A stretch of DNA of 64,000 nucleotides from Acidimicrobiales bacterium (GCA_035533595.1 DATLTN010000021.1:20075-84074); one strand, 5' to 3'; shown: positions 35,067 through 44,295, counted from the stretch's first letter. Numbers and translations: made by a program. The notes: a model not told the origin generated them from the letters alone.

Positions 35067-35351
35067 GTGAGCATCCCCGACGCCGCGCCCTTCTCGGTCG
35101 AGCTGGCCCGGAGCGGCCTCGTCCTCGAGGTGCCCGCACACCGCACGCTCCTCTCGGTGATCCGCGACGTGCTGCCGGACGCCCCCTCGTCGTGCGGGAT
35201 GGGCACCTGCGGGAGCTGTGCCACCCGCGTCCTCGCCGGCCTCCCTGACCACCGGGACGGCGTCCTCTCGCCCGAGGAGCGGGCACTGGGCCAGGTGATG
35301 ATGGTCTGCGTCGGGCGGGCCCGCTCCGAGCGCCTCGTCCTCGACCTCTGA
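35067..35351 (+). CDS. Plant-type [2Fe-2S] ferredoxin
   Basis: This 94-residue ferredoxin has the Cys43-x4-Cys48-x2-Cys51 cluster motif (CGMGTCGSC) and the fourth ligand Cys81 (MMVCVGR). It matches the C-terminal ferredoxin domain of phthalate-dioxygenase-reductase-like proteins but stands alone. It would pass single electrons to an oxygenase or reductase; the partner is not adjacent. GGGGGAGG precedes the GTG start at 35067. An in-frame extension to 34965 was rejected. Confidence 0.85.
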   Translation: MSIPDAAPFSVELARSGLVLEVPAHRTLLSVIRDVLPDAPSSCGMGTCGSCATRVLAGLPDHRDGVLSPEERALGQVMMVCVGRARSERLVLDL

Positions 35352-35436
35352 CGGCTGGCCCGGGGGCCGCTCGGCCCCGCGCCACCGCCCGTGGCACGAT
35401 GCAGGCGAGGGCCCCCTTCGGCGAACGAGGTGAACG

Positions 35437-37065
35437 ATGGCGAGCAGCGGGCTCCGGGAACGCCCGGCGTGGCGTGCGCTCGAGCAGCACCACCGCCAGA
35501 TAGCGGGCCGCCATCTGCGCGAGCTCTTCGCCGAGGACCCGGGACGGGGCGAGCGCCTCACCGCCACGGCCGCCGGGCTGTATCTCGACTACTCGAAGAA
35601 CCGCGTCACCGACGAGACCCTAGGGCTGCTCCTCGCGCTCGCCGAGGAGTGCGGCGTCGCCGAGCGCCGGGAGGCGATGTTCCGTGGCGAGCGGATCAAC
35701 GTCTCCGAGCACCGCTCCGTGCTGCACGTCGCGCTGCGCATGCCCGAAGGGGCGAGCCTCGTCGTCGACGGCGTGGACGTCGTCCACGAGGTCCACGAGG
35801 TCCTCGGCCGCATGGCCCGCTTCGCCGCCTCGGTGCGCGCCGGTGAGTGGAAGGGATTCACCGGAAGGCCGATCCGCAACCTCGTGAACGTCGGCATCGG
35901 CGGCTCTGACCTCGGCCCGGTGATGGCCTACGAGGCCCTCCGCCACTACTCGGCGCGCGAGCTCACCTTCCGCTTCGTCTCCAACGTCGACGCCACGGAT
36001 TTCGTCGAGGCGACGCGCGACCTCGATCCCGCGGAGACCCTCTTCATCATCTCCTCGAAGACCTTCACCACCCTCGAGACCCTCACCAACGCCCGCTCGG
36101 CGCGCGACTGGGTCGTCGGCGCGCTCGGCGACGAACACGCGGTGGCCTCCCACTTCGTCGCGCTCTCGACGAACACCGAGGGCGTCACCGCCTTCGGCAT
36201 CGACGCGGCGAACATGTTCGGCTTCTGGGACTGGGTCGGCGGGCGCTACTCCATGGACTCGGCGATCGGCCTCTCGACGATGGTCGCCATCGGCACCGAG
36301 CACTTCCGCGAGCTGCTCGCCGGCTTTCACGAGATGGACGAGCACTTCCGCAGCGCCCCGGCGGCCGAGAACCTGCCGGTGCTCCTCGGCCTGCTGGCGG
36401 TCTGGTACGGCGACTTCTTCGGTGCCCAGACCCAGGGGGTGATGCCCTACGAGCAGTACCTGAAGCGCTTCCCCGCCTACCTCCAGCAGCTGGCGATGGA
36501 GTCCAACGGCAAGCACGTCACGCTGAGCGGAGAGCCGGTCGAGGGCGAGACAGGCGCCGTCTACTGGGGGGAGCCCGGCACCAACGGGCAGCACAGCTTC
36601 TACCAACTGATCCACCAGGGGACCAAGCTCATCCCCGTCGACCTGATCGGCTTCGCGAACAGCCTGAACCCGCTCGGCGAGCACCAGGACATCCTCCAGT
36701 CGAACGTCTTCGCGCAGGCCGAGGCGCTCGCCTTCGGGCGCACCGAGGAGGAGGTGCGCGCCGACGGCACCCCTGACGCGGTCGTCCCCCACAAGGTGAT
36801 GGAGGGCAACCGGCCGACCAACGTGCTGCTCGCCGAGCGCCTCACGCCGCGCCTGCTCGGCGCGCTCGTCGCCCTCTACGAGCACAGCGTCTTCGTCCAG
36901 GGGACGATCTTCGGCGTGGACTCCTTCGACCAGTGGGGGGTCGAGCTCGGGAAGGTGCTCGCGGCGCGCATCATCCCCGAGCTCACCGCCGTCGACGAGC
37001 CCCCGCTCGCCCACGACTCGTCGACCAACGCGCTGATCCGCCGCTACCGCGCCCTCAAGGACTGA
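35437..37065 (+). CDS. pgi: Glucose-6-phosphate isomerase
   Basis: This 542-residue enzyme interconverts glucose 6-phosphate and fructose 6-phosphate in the cytoplasm. It has the family motifs [32 protein letters not shown] (catalytic Glu) and [15 protein letters not shown], and the length is usual for the bacterial PGI family. The ATG at 35437 matches the normal start. The 6-phosphogluconate dehydrogenase gene follows 51 bp later, which couples two hexose-phosphate steps; the zwf gene that would link them is not in the window. Confidence 0.96.
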   Translation: MASSGLRERPAWRALEQHHRQIAGRHLRELFAEDPGRGERLTATAAGLYLDYSKNRVTDETLGLLLALAEECGVAERREAMFRGERINVSEHRSVLHVALRMPEGASLVVDGVDVVHEVHEVLGRMARFAASVRAGEWKGFTGRPIRNLVNVGIGGSDLGPVMAYEALRHYSARELTFRFVSNVDATDFVEATRDLDPAETLFIISSKTFTTLETLTNARSARDWVVGALGDEHAVASHFVALSTNTEGVTAFGIDAANMFGFWDWVGGRYSMDSAIGLSTMVAIGTEHFRELLAGFHEMDEHFRSAPAAENLPVLLGLLAVWYGDFFGAQTQGVMPYEQYLKRFPAYLQQLAMESNGKHVTLSGEPVEGETGAVYWGEPGTNGQHSFYQLIHQGTKLIPVDLIGFANSLNPLGEHQDILQSNVFAQAEALAFGRTEEEVRADGTPDAVVPHKVMEGNRPTNVLLAERLTPRLLGALVALYEHSVFVQGTIFGVDSFDQWGVELGKVLAARIIPELTAVDEPPLAHDSSTNALIRRYRALKD

Positions 37066-37116
37066 CCCGCACCGGGCCCCACCTGGGGCTCGCGACCGAG
37101 CAAGAGGAGACCCACG

Positions 37117-38148
37117 ATGGCAACCGACCACCCAATGCAGCTCGGCATGATCGGCCTCGGGCGGATGGGGGCCAACCTCGTCCGTCGGCTGCTGCGTGAC
37201 GGCCACCGCTGCGTCGTCTACGACGTGAACGCCGCCGCGGTGAAGGAGCTCGCCGGAGAGGGGGCGGTCGGCACCTCGAGCCTCGCCGAGTTCGTCGCCG
37301 CGCTGGAGACGCCGCGTGCCGTCTGGGTGATGCTCCCCGCGGCGATCGTGCAGCGCACCGTTGACGAGCTGCAGGGGCTGATGGCGGCCGACGACGTGAT
37401 CATCGACGGCGGCAACTCCTACTACCGCGACGACATCGCCCGCGCCGCGCAGCTGCTCCCGACGGGCATCCACTACGTCGACTGCGGGACGAGCGGTGGC
37501 GTGTGGGGTCTCGAGCGCGGCTACTGCCTGATGATCGGCGGCGAGGAGGCCGTCGTCACGCGCCTCGACCCGCTCTTCAGGACGATCGCCCCGGGCGTGG
37601 GGAGCGCGGAGCCGACGCCGAGCCGCACGCGCACCGACGGCACCGCTCCCGACGGCTACCTCCGCTGCGGTCCGGCCGGCGCCGGCCACTTCGTGAAGAT
37701 GGTCCACAACGGGATCGAGTACGGGATGATGGCCGCGATCGCCGAGGGCCTCTCGGTGATCCGCCACGCCGACATCGGCCTCTCGAGCCGCGAGGCCGAC
37801 GCGGAGACGGCACCGCTGCGCGACCCCGAGGCCTACCGCTACGAGATCGACGTCGCCGAGGTGGCCGAGGTGTGGCGGCGCGGCTCGGTGGTCGGCTCCT
37901 GGCTCGTCGACCTCATCGCCGACGCCTTCGCCAAGTCGCCGCAGCTCGACGACTTCGCCGGGCGCGTCTCGGACTCGGGCGAGGGGCGCTGGACCGTGCA
38001 GGCGGCGGTCGAGACGGGCGTCCCCGCGTCGGTGATCACCGCCGCCCTCTACCAGCGCTTCGAGTCACAGGGGAGCGGCGACTTCACCGACAAGATCCTC
38101 TCCGCGATGCGCGCCGAGTTCGGCGGCCACGTCGAGAAGAAGGCCTGA
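37117..38148 (+). CDS. gnd: 6-phosphogluconate dehydrogenase, short form (decarboxylating)
   Basis: This 343-residue enzyme oxidises 6-phosphogluconate to ribulose 5-phosphate with CO2 release. It has GLGRMGANLVRRL for the dinucleotide, VIIDGGNSYYRDD, the CGTSGGVWGLERG segment and catalytic Lys/Asn in HFVKMVHNGIEYG. It lacks the roughly 130-residue C-terminal extension of the 470-residue form and so matches the short class, often NAD-linked. GAGGAG precedes the ATG at 37117. It is adjacent to pgi on the same strand. Confidence 0.93.
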   Translation: MATDHPMQLGMIGLGRMGANLVRRLLRDGHRCVVYDVNAAAVKELAGEGAVGTSSLAEFVAALETPRAVWVMLPAAIVQRTVDELQGLMAADDVIIDGGNSYYRDDIARAAQLLPTGIHYVDCGTSGGVWGLERGYCLMIGGEEAVVTRLDPLFRTIAPGVGSAEPTPSRTRTDGTAPDGYLRCGPAGAGHFVKMVHNGIEYGMMAAIAEGLSVIRHADIGLSSREADAETAPLRDPEAYRYEIDVAEVAEVWRRGSVVGSWLVDLIADAFAKSPQLDDFAGRVSDSGEGRWTVQAAVETGVPASVITAALYQRFESQGSGDFTDKILSAMRAEFGGHVEKKA

Positions 38149-38228
38149 CTCCGCCACTGGGCGAGCGCGGCCTCCCAGGTGGGTCCGACGATCGATCGCT
38201 CGCCGGCGGCCCTTCGCCGTCGCGCTGC

Positions 38229-38681
38229 TCAGTGGGCGAGGTGGACGAGGTCGACGACGAGCAGGCTCGTCACGAGCGCCATCACCGCGAGGTAGACGGC
38301 GGTCATCGGCCGCCGGTAGCGGTGGTCGGCGAGCCAGAAGCGGCGCACGCCGATCACGTCGAAGACGAGCGCGACGAGCGAGAGCGGGACTCCGATCCAG
38401 GGGCCGGCACCGGTCGCGAGGCCGAGGGCCGGGCTCACCACCGGGAGGAAGACGTAGGTCAGCAGGCAGCGCAGCCCCGAGAGCACCATCCCGGTGCTGA
38501 AGGTCCGGTAGACGGCCTCGCCGCGCACCCGGCGCCGTACCTCGGGGACGCGCAGCAGCCGGCGCATCGCCGCGTCGAAGCCGTCCTCGTGGGCCCAGCG
38601 GGCGCCCCGGCCCGTCGCGAGCGGGGCCGGCGCCATACCGCTCGTCGAGGTGCTCACCGCGAAAAGCATCCCCCATGGCAC
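38229..38681 (-). CDS. Small membrane protein of unknown function
   Basis: This protein of up to 150 residues has a soluble N-terminal third (MRRLLRVPEVRRRV) and three or four hydrophobic segments between residues 65 and 148. I recognise no family. The GTG at 38681 and the ATG at 38669 are both possible starts; no clear ribosome binding site separates them. It converges on gnd, and its 5' end faces the AIM24 gene. Confidence 0.55.
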   Translation of the reverse strand: MPWGMLFAVSTSTSGMAPAPLATGRGARWAHEDGFDAAMRRLLRVPEVRRRVRGEAVYRTFSTGMVLSGLRCLLTYVFLPVVSPALGLATGAGPWIGVPLSLVALVFDVIGVRRFWLADHRYRRPMTAVYLAVMALVTSLLVVDLVHLAH

Positions 38682-38797
38682 CCGCCTCCGCCAGCCGGGG
38701 CGGGCGGCGCAGCCCCTTGCTACCCCGGGTGGCGTTCTGTTGGAATCAGGGTCGAGCCCGAGGTGGGGCGTGCGGCCCCGCCCGGAGGGAGGCAGTC

Positions 38798-39556
38798 GTG
38801 AACGCAGAGATCAAAGGGACGACCCTGCCGGTGCTCGAGGTCACCCTCGACGCCGGCGAAGAGGTGATCTCCACCCACGGCGAGCTCTCGTGGATGACGA
38901 CGAACATCGAGATGAGCCAGACGGCGAACACCGGTGGCGGCGGCGGCCTGATGGCCGGGCTGAAGCGGATGGCGGGCGGCGGGGGGCTCTTCCTCACCCG
39001 CTACCGCTCGACGGGCGGGCAGGGCTCGGTGAGCTTCGCGGCGAAGATGCCGGGGCGGATCTTCCCCGTCGAGATCAACGCGCAGGGCGGCTACCTGGTG
39101 CACCGCCACGGGTGGCTCTGCGGGACCTCGGGGATCACCCCGACGGTCGGGCTGCAGCAGAGCTTCCGCGGCGGGCTGTGGGGCGGGGACGGCTTCGTGC
39201 TCGAGCGCCTCGAGGGCAACGGCACCGCCTGGGTCGAGCTCGCCGGCGAGATCATCAGCTACGACCTCGCCGCCGGACAGTCCCTCCTCGTCCACCCCGG
39301 CCACGTCGGCGTCTTCCAGGACTCGGTCTCGTTCCAGATCACGCGTGTCCCGGGGATCGCCAACAAGCTCTTCGGCGGCGACGGCTATCACCTCGTCGCC
39401 CTCACCGGCCCTGGGACGATCTGGCTGCAGAGCATGCCGCTGCCGATCCTCGCGCACTCCCTCTCGCCCTACCTCGGTGGCGAGGTCGGGACGGACGCGG
39501 CCGTCGGCGGTGGCCTCGGCGGGATCATCGGCGGGGTGCTCGGCCGCAACGTGTGA
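38798..39556 (+). CDS. AIM24 family protein
   Basis: This 252-residue beta-rich protein belongs to the TIGR00266/AIM24 family. It has AGEEVISTHGELSWM, the Gly-rich loop near residue 48, GYLVHRHGWLC and a final glycine-rich tail (GGGLGGIIGGVLG). Relatives occur in bacteria and mitochondria; a biochemical role is not established in bacteria. GGAGGGAGG precedes the GTG at 38798. No partner gene is obvious. Confidence 0.87.
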   Translation: MNAEIKGTTLPVLEVTLDAGEEVISTHGELSWMTTNIEMSQTANTGGGGGLMAGLKRMAGGGGLFLTRYRSTGGQGSVSFAAKMPGRIFPVEINAQGGYLVHRHGWLCGTSGITPTVGLQQSFRGGLWGGDGFVLERLEGNGTAWVELAGEIISYDLAAGQSLLVHPGHVGVFQDSVSFQITRVPGIANKLFGGDGYHLVALTGPGTIWLQSMPLPILAHSLSPYLGGEVGTDAAVGGGLGGIIGGVLGRNV

Positions 39557-39835
39557 CCGCGTCACGCCGGCGCAGCCCTCCCGCCCTTTCGGGCAGACCT
39601 CGTCACGGGGTCTCACGCGACCTCGTGCAAGGACGCGCCCTCTCGGCACCGGGGGAGTGCGTCGTCTGCCACTGAAGGTCATCGTCATGCCGCGAAATGG
39701 CGAGAAAATGCCGTAGCAAGGTAATTAACGCGCCGCACATACATTCAGGAGGAAGTGGGAAACGGGCAGTTGGACGGTGCTCCCGCAGCGGCCCCAGAGA
39801 GGGCGCCGCGGGGGTGACCGAGCGAGGGGGCCCCA
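39557..39835. other. 279-bp intergenic region with a less GC-rich core
   Basis: No gene is supported. The middle part (about 39695-39750) is noticeably less GC-rich than its surroundings and contains TAATTAACGC and AGGAGGAAG, so it probably carries promoter elements for the genes to its right. I could not fix a -10/-35 pair. Confidence 0.35.
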
Positions 39836-40096
39836 ATGTCACATGTCTTCGTCCTCCCCGAAGCGGGGCGCCCCCACACCCCGACGCTGCGGCCGGCCGT
39901 CCATCGCCGGGCCCTGCTCGTCGCCGCGGCGATCGCCGCCGGTGCCGCGGTCTTCGGCAGCTACAACCTCGAGCACCGTGCCCTCCCGGTGCCGCAGAGC
40001 AGTTGTGGCCACGTCGTCGGCGCCTTCGGCCCGTACGGCATCGCCGACGGCGGCGGGCAGACGGCGAGCGGCCCCGGCTGCACCGCGGCGCCGTAG
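39836..40096 (+). CDS. Possible small membrane or secreted protein
   Basis: An 86-residue frame begins MSHVFVLPEAGR and contains one clear hydrophobic segment (LLVAAAIAAGAAVFGSYNL) followed by a short tail with two cysteines. The organisation, basic then hydrophobic then small tail, would suit an anchored or exported peptide. There is no family match and no strong ribosome binding site, so it may be chance. Confidence 0.3.
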   Translation: MSHVFVLPEAGRPHTPTLRPAVHRRALLVAAAIAAGAAVFGSYNLEHRALPVPQSSCGHVVGAFGPYGIADGGGQTASGPGCTAAP

Positions 40097-40144
40097 TCCG
40101 CGCGGGCGTCGACACCTCCACCACTGGTGGGGCATACTCCGGGG

Positions 40145-41212
40145 ATGGCCGGACTCCGCTGCATGATGATGCGGGGTGGGACCTCCAAGGGCGCCTACTT
40201 CCTGGCGGAGGACCTCCCCGATGACCCTGACGTCCGCGACGACCTGCTGCTCAGGCTGATGGGGTCCCCAGACCCCCGCCAGATCGATGGCATCGGCGGC
40301 GCGCACCCCCTCACGAGCAAGGTCGCGGTGATCAGCAAGTCGCCCGACGCCGAGGCGGACATCGACTACCTCTTCCTCCAGACCGGCGTCGACGAGGCCT
40401 TCGTCACCGATCAGCAGAACTGCGGCAACATCCTCGCCGGCGTCGCCCCCTTCGCCCTCGAGCGCGGCCTGCTCTCGTTCTCGGACGGTGAGGCGCAGGT
40501 GCGCATCCGCATGCTGAACACCGACTCGATCGCGACGGCGACCTTCCCGGTGCGCGACGGCGAGCCGGTCTACGATGGTGACGCGGCGATCGCCGGGGTC
40601 CCCGGCACCGCAGCGGAGATCCGCATCGACTTCGAGGCCACCGCCGGTGCGAGCTGCGGCGCGCTGCTGCCCACCGGCAACGTCGTCGACAAGTTCAGTG
40701 GCATCGCGGTGACCTGCATCGACAACGGCATGCCGGTGATCGTGATGCGCGCCGAGGACGTCGGGATCACCGGCTACGAGGCCCCCGTCGAGCTCGAGGC
40801 GAACGCCCCGCTGCGCAAGCTCCTCGAGCAGATCCGCCTCGAGGCGGGGCCGCTCATGAACCTCGGCGACGTGGCGAAGACCTCGGTCCCCAAGCTCACG
40901 ATGGTCGCGCCGGCGGTCGAGGGCGGCTCGTTCAGCACGCGCACCTTCATCCCCCACCGCTGCCACGACGCAATTGGCGTCCTCGGCGCGGTCTCGGTCG
41001 CCACCGCGGCCTTCATGGCAGAGTCGCCGGCGGCGAGCGTGCTCACCCCCGGCGACCACGGCGGGGTGCTCGTCGTCGAGCACCCGACCGGCACCTTCGA
41101 CGTCGCCATCGAGCTCGACGCGAGCGGGCCGGTGCCCGTCGTCACCCGCTCGGGGATCCTGCGCACCGCCCGAAAGCTCTTCGACGGCGCCGTCTTCCCT
41201 CGCGAGTACTGA
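40145..41212 (+). CDS. 4-oxalomesaconate tautomerase-like protein (PrpF/GalD/LigU family)
   Basis: This 355-residue protein of the PrpF family opens with the diagnostic MMMRGGTSKGAYF. DQQNCGNILAGVAPFA and GNVVDKFSGI follow, each near a cysteine-lined active site. GalD/LigU members isomerise 4-oxalomesaconate between keto and enol or double-bond forms in gallate or protocatechuate 4,5-cleavage. The LigI-like lactonase gene starts 1 bp after its stop, which supports this role over 2-methylaconitate isomerisation. I chose the ATG at 40145 because it fits the family N-terminus. Confidence 0.82.
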   Translation: MAGLRCMMMRGGTSKGAYFLAEDLPDDPDVRDDLLLRLMGSPDPRQIDGIGGAHPLTSKVAVISKSPDAEADIDYLFLQTGVDEAFVTDQQNCGNILAGVAPFALERGLLSFSDGEAQVRIRMLNTDSIATATFPVRDGEPVYDGDAAIAGVPGTAAEIRIDFEATAGASCGALLPTGNVVDKFSGIAVTCIDNGMPVIVMRAEDVGITGYEAPVELEANAPLRKLLEQIRLEAGPLMNLGDVAKTSVPKLTMVAPAVEGGSFSTRTFIPHRCHDAIGVLGAVSVATAAFMAESPAASVLTPGDHGGVLVVEHPTGTFDVAIELDASGPVPVVTRSGILRTARKLFDGAVFPREY

Positions 41213-41213
41213 G

Positions 41214-42098
41214 ATGACCGCCGAGCTCGAGCGCACCATCCCGCCGCCCCACCCGGACCCGCACGCCCCGCGCACCTTCACCCCGCCGCCCGGCGCCTGT
41301 GACGCGCACTGTCACATCTTCGGCCCCGCGGCGCGCTTCCCCTTCTCCGACGACCGCGCCTACACGCCGCCCGACTCGGGCCTCGAGGACTTCGAGCGAC
41401 TGCAGGAGCGCCTCGGCCTCTCGCGCGCCGTCTTCGTGCAGGCGAGCTGCCACGGCCTCGACAACGCGGCGATGGTCGACGCGCTGCGCCGCGGCAAGGG
41501 CCGCTACGCGGGGGTCGCGATGGTCGACGAATCCTTCACCGACGCGCAGCTCGCCGAGCTGCACGAGGCGGGGGTGCGCGGCACCCGGTTCAACTTCGTC
41601 GCCCACCTCGGCGGGGCGCCGGAGATGGACGAGTTCTGGCGCATCGTCGAGCGGGTCGCGAAGTTCGACTGGCACGTCGTGCTGCACTTCGACGCGAAGG
41701 ACCTGCCGCAGTACGCGGCGATGCTCGACGCGATGCCCGTCCCCTACCTGATCGACCACATGGCCCGTGTCGACGCGAGCAAGGGCCTCGAGCAGGAGCC
41801 CTTCCAGTACCTGCTCGAGCTGCTGAAGGACGAGCGGGCGTGGGTGAAGATCTCCGGTGCGGAGCGCATCACCAAGGACGGGGTCCCCCCCTACGACGAC
41901 GTCGTCCCCTACGTGCAGGCGCTCATCGCGGCGGCGCCCGAGCGCACGCTGTGGGGCACCGACTGGCCGCACCCGAACGTGCGCGCCGTGCCCGACGACG
42001 GCGACCTCGTCGACCTGCTCACGAGCTTCGCGCCCGACGAGGAGGCGCGGAACCGCATCCTCGTCGAGAACCCGACCCGCCTCTACGACTTCTCGTAG
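41214..42098 (+). CDS. ligI: 2-pyrone-4,6-dicarboxylate hydrolase-like amidohydrolase (LigI)
   Basis: This 294-residue amidohydrolase-superfamily TIM barrel has the first metal motif DAHCHIFGP, then QASCHGLDNAAM, GVRGTRFNFV, LIDHMARVD, WVKISGAERI and WGTDWPHPN (final Asp). The set matches LigI, which hydrolyses 2-pyrone-4,6-dicarboxylate to 4-oxalomesaconate. Together with the upstream tautomerase it would supply and isomerise 4-oxalomesaconate. The ring-cleaving dioxygenase, hydratase and aldolase of the pathway are not in the window. Confidence 0.87.
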   Translation: MTAELERTIPPPHPDPHAPRTFTPPPGACDAHCHIFGPAARFPFSDDRAYTPPDSGLEDFERLQERLGLSRAVFVQASCHGLDNAAMVDALRRGKGRYAGVAMVDESFTDAQLAELHEAGVRGTRFNFVAHLGGAPEMDEFWRIVERVAKFDWHVVLHFDAKDLPQYAAMLDAMPVPYLIDHMARVDASKGLEQEPFQYLLELLKDERAWVKISGAERITKDGVPPYDDVVPYVQALIAAAPERTLWGTDWPHPNVRAVPDDGDLVDLLTSFAPDEEARNRILVENPTRLYDFS

Positions 42099-42112
42099 CC
42101 GCCGCGGCGGCT
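42097..42112. terminator. GC palindrome after ligI
   Basis: AGCCGCCGCGGCGGCT is a 16-bp perfect palindrome starting at the last bases of the ligI stop codon, in the 52 bp between two convergent genes. It could form a short GC hairpin that ends transcription. Chance palindromes are likely at this base composition, so the call is weak. Confidence 0.3.
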
Positions 42113-42150
42113 GGTGCCGTCGGTCCGGGCTGCTCTCGGCGCGCGGCCGG

Positions 42151-42534
42151 CTACTGGGTGCGCTGACGCTCCGGCGTGATCTTCAGGATCACCCGCTCGG
42201 ACTGGATCGCGTTCTGGTAGGGGTGACCGAGGTACTTCTCGGAGAGCTCGTCGATGTGGCGGCGGGCCGCCTCGCCGCGCACGACCTCGGTCACCCTGCC
42301 GCGCACCTCCGCGTAGTGGTACGGGTTGGCGGCGTCGACGATCGTCACCGTGGCGCGCGGGTCGTGCTCGATGTTGTGGAACTTCTGCCGGTGCAGCTCG
42401 GTGTTGATGAGGACGTCGTCGTCGTCGGCGTGCACCCACATCACCTGGGACTGCGGCTGGCCGCTCGGGAGCAGCGTCGTGAGGACGGCAAAGTTCTTGC
42501 CCTGGGCGAGTGCGCGGACCGCTTCGTCGAGCAT
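42151..42534 (-). CDS. Pyridoxamine 5'-phosphate oxidase-like flavin/F420-binding protein
   Basis: This 127-residue split-barrel protein begins MLDEAVRALAQGKNFAVLTT and contains a central VMWVHADDDDVLINTE and RQKFHNIEHDPRATV. It matches the TIGR03618-like actinobacterial PPOX group, in which many members bind F420 and reduce small molecules. The substrate is unknown. The ATG at 42534 gives the family-length protein; the longer frame upstream is shadow of the LivF fragment. Confidence 0.82.
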   Translation of the reverse strand: MLDEAVRALAQGKNFAVLTTLLPSGQPQSQVMWVHADDDDVLINTELHRQKFHNIEHDPRATVTIVDAANPYHYAEVRGRVTEVVRGEAARRHIDELSEKYLGHPYQNAIQSERVILKITPERQRTQ

Positions 42535-42565
42535 GGGCCAGACGCTAACAAGCGGGCCGGGGGCG

Positions 42566-42955
42566 GTGCCCCGCGAGGAGCTCGACCGCATCTTCTCGCT
42601 CTTCCCGGTGCTCGCCGAGCGCCGCAAGCAGGACGGCGGGACCCTGTCGGGCGGCGAGCAGCAGATGCTCGCCATCGGGCGGTCGCTCATGAGCAAGCCG
42701 CAGCTCCTGCTCCTCGATGAGCCGTCGATGGGGCTCGCCCCGCTCATCGTGCAGCGGATCTTCGCGATCATCGAGGAGATCCGTGCCGCGGGGACGACGA
42801 TCCTCCTCGTCGAGCAGAACGCCGCCCAGGCGCTGCGCCTCGCGGACCGCGCCTACGTCCTCGAGACGGGGTCGATCGTGATGCAGGGGGAGGCCTCGGC
42901 GCTCCTCGCCGACGAGCGGGTGCGCGCCGCCTACCTCGGTGAGGGCGCGGCCTGA
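42566..42955 (+). pseudogene. C-terminal fragment of a branched-chain amino acid ABC transporter ATPase (LivF type)
   Basis: The 129 residues match only the second half of LivF: FSLFPVLAERRKQDGG, the ABC signature LSGGEQQMLAIGRSLM, Walker B LLLLDEPSMGLAP, the switch region LLVEQNAAQAL and the terminal YLGEG. Walker A and the N-terminal 100 residues are absent, and no other Liv gene is adjacent, so it cannot bind ATP normally. The join to unrelated sequence lies near 42560, just upstream of the divergent PPOX gene. It is a remnant of a deleted operon. Confidence 0.75.
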
Positions 42956-42963
42956 GCCTTGGT

Positions 42964-43662
42964 TCAGCGGGCCCAGCGCGGGACGTGGCGCCAGGCGGCG
43001 GCGAGCTCCGCGCGCCGCAGGTCGAGCTCGGGCACGGCGGCCGAGAGCAGCGCCCAGAAGCGGGGCGAGTGGTTCAGCTCCTCGAGGTGGCAGAGCTCGT
43101 GGAGGAGCACCGTGGCGACGAGCGGCGGCGGCAGGAAGGCGAGGTTGCGGTTGAGGCTCACCCGCCCCGTGGCGGAGCAGCTCGCCCAGCGGGTGCGCTG
43201 CGCGCGCACGCTCACCGCCTGCACCTCGGCGCCGCGCGCCGCGGCGAGCGCAGCGAGCTCGGCGGCGAGGCCGACGCGGGCGCGGCGCGTCACGAAGCGC
43301 CGGAGCGCCTCGGCCGCGCCCTCCTCGTCCGGCGCGGCGACCCGCACGCGCCCCTCGCGGAGCGCGGCGCGGGCGGTGCTGCCCGCCGGGAGGTACTCGA
43401 CGGCGTAGGACTCTCCGAGGCCGGGCAGCGCGAGGTGGTGGGGGAGGGCCTCCTCCTCGTCCGCGATCCCGACGCGCTCGAGGGCACGGGCGATCCACGC
43501 GGCGCGCGCCGCGAGCAGCTCGGGGAGGCGGGAGCGGTCAAAGCGCCGGGGGACGACGACGACGAGGCCCTCGCGGGGACGGACCTGCAGACGGACGTGG
43601 CGCGCCCGGTCGCTCACCCGCAGCCGGTAGGGGGGCGGGCCGACCGCCCCGGAGAGGTCCAT
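42964..43662 (-). CDS. YgjP/DUF45-type metal-dependent hydrolase
   Basis: This 232-residue protein of the M48-like YgjP family has the metalloprotease core TRWASCSATGRVSLN, then LHELCHLEELNHS (HExxH variant HELCH plus a third His) and FWALLSAAVP. It is probably a zinc peptidase or metalloprotein of unknown substrate. The ATG at 43662 is used; the reading frame extends upstream but without family similarity. Its 3' end abuts the LivF remnant. Confidence 0.8.
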   Translation of the reverse strand: MDLSGAVGPPPYRLRVSDRARHVRLQVRPREGLVVVVPRRFDRSRLPELLAARAAWIARALERVGIADEEEALPHHLALPGLGESYAVEYLPAGSTARAALREGRVRVAAPDEEGAAEALRRFVTRRARVGLAAELAALAAARGAEVQAVSVRAQRTRWASCSATGRVSLNRNLAFLPPPLVATVLLHELCHLEELNHSPRFWALLSAAVPELDLRRAELAAAWRHVPRWAR

Positions 43663-43761
43663 GGGCCACGGTAGAGCGGCTGGGCGCTCTCGTCGGGGCA
43701 GCGCGATGGCGGCGGTGCCGCCGGCGCGCCAGAGTGGGTCACCGCAACGAGGAGGTCTCCC

Positions 43762-44295
43762 ATGCCAGCGATCTCGAGCCTCGGCCACGTGGGGCTGTAC
43801 TGCAGCGACCTCAGCGCGCAGATCGAGTTCTACACCGGGCTCCTCGGGCTCACCAAGACCGACGAGGACCTGGAGAACGGCCTCGTCTTCCTCTCCGCGC
43901 AGCCCGAGGAGGAGCACCACGAGCTGCTCCTCGTCGCCGGGCGCAACGCCGGGCGCGAGGCGCGCGTCGTGCAGCAGATCTCGTTCCGCTGCGGCTCGCT
44001 CGAGGACGTCACCGGCTACTACCGGCGCTTCGTGGAGCACGAGGTGCCGCTCGACATGGTCGTCTCGCACGGCAACGCCGTCGGCGTCTACTTCTTCGAC
44101 CCCGAGGGCAACCGCTGCGAGGTCTACTGGCAGACGGGCTTGTCCGCCCGCCAGCCCTACGTGCAGGCGGTCGACCTCGACGACGACCCGGCGGCGATCG
44201 TCGCCGCCATCGAGGCCTCGGTCGTCCGCTACGGCGAGACCGGGATCGTCGACCGAGAGGTCCTCGCCCGCCAGGACATCGGGAGAGCCCCCTGA
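43762..44295 (+). CDS. VOC-family protein, extradiol dioxygenase-like
   Basis: This 177-residue protein resembles a single type I extradiol dioxygenase module: SLGHVGLYCSDLSAQIEFYTG with the first His, EEEHHELLLVAGRN with the second, and CEVYW with the Glu ligand. These three positions form the iron site of BphC-like enzymes, so ring cleavage is possible, but many relatives are not dioxygenases. AGGAGG precedes the ATG at 43762. The stop overlaps the probable CTG start of the next gene. Confidence 0.75.
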   Translation: MPAISSLGHVGLYCSDLSAQIEFYTGLLGLTKTDEDLENGLVFLSAQPEEEHHELLLVAGRNAGREARVVQQISFRCGSLEDVTGYYRRFVEHEVPLDMVVSHGNAVGVYFFDPEGNRCEVYWQTGLSARQPYVQAVDLDDDPAAIVAAIEASVVRYGETGIVDREVLARQDIGRAP

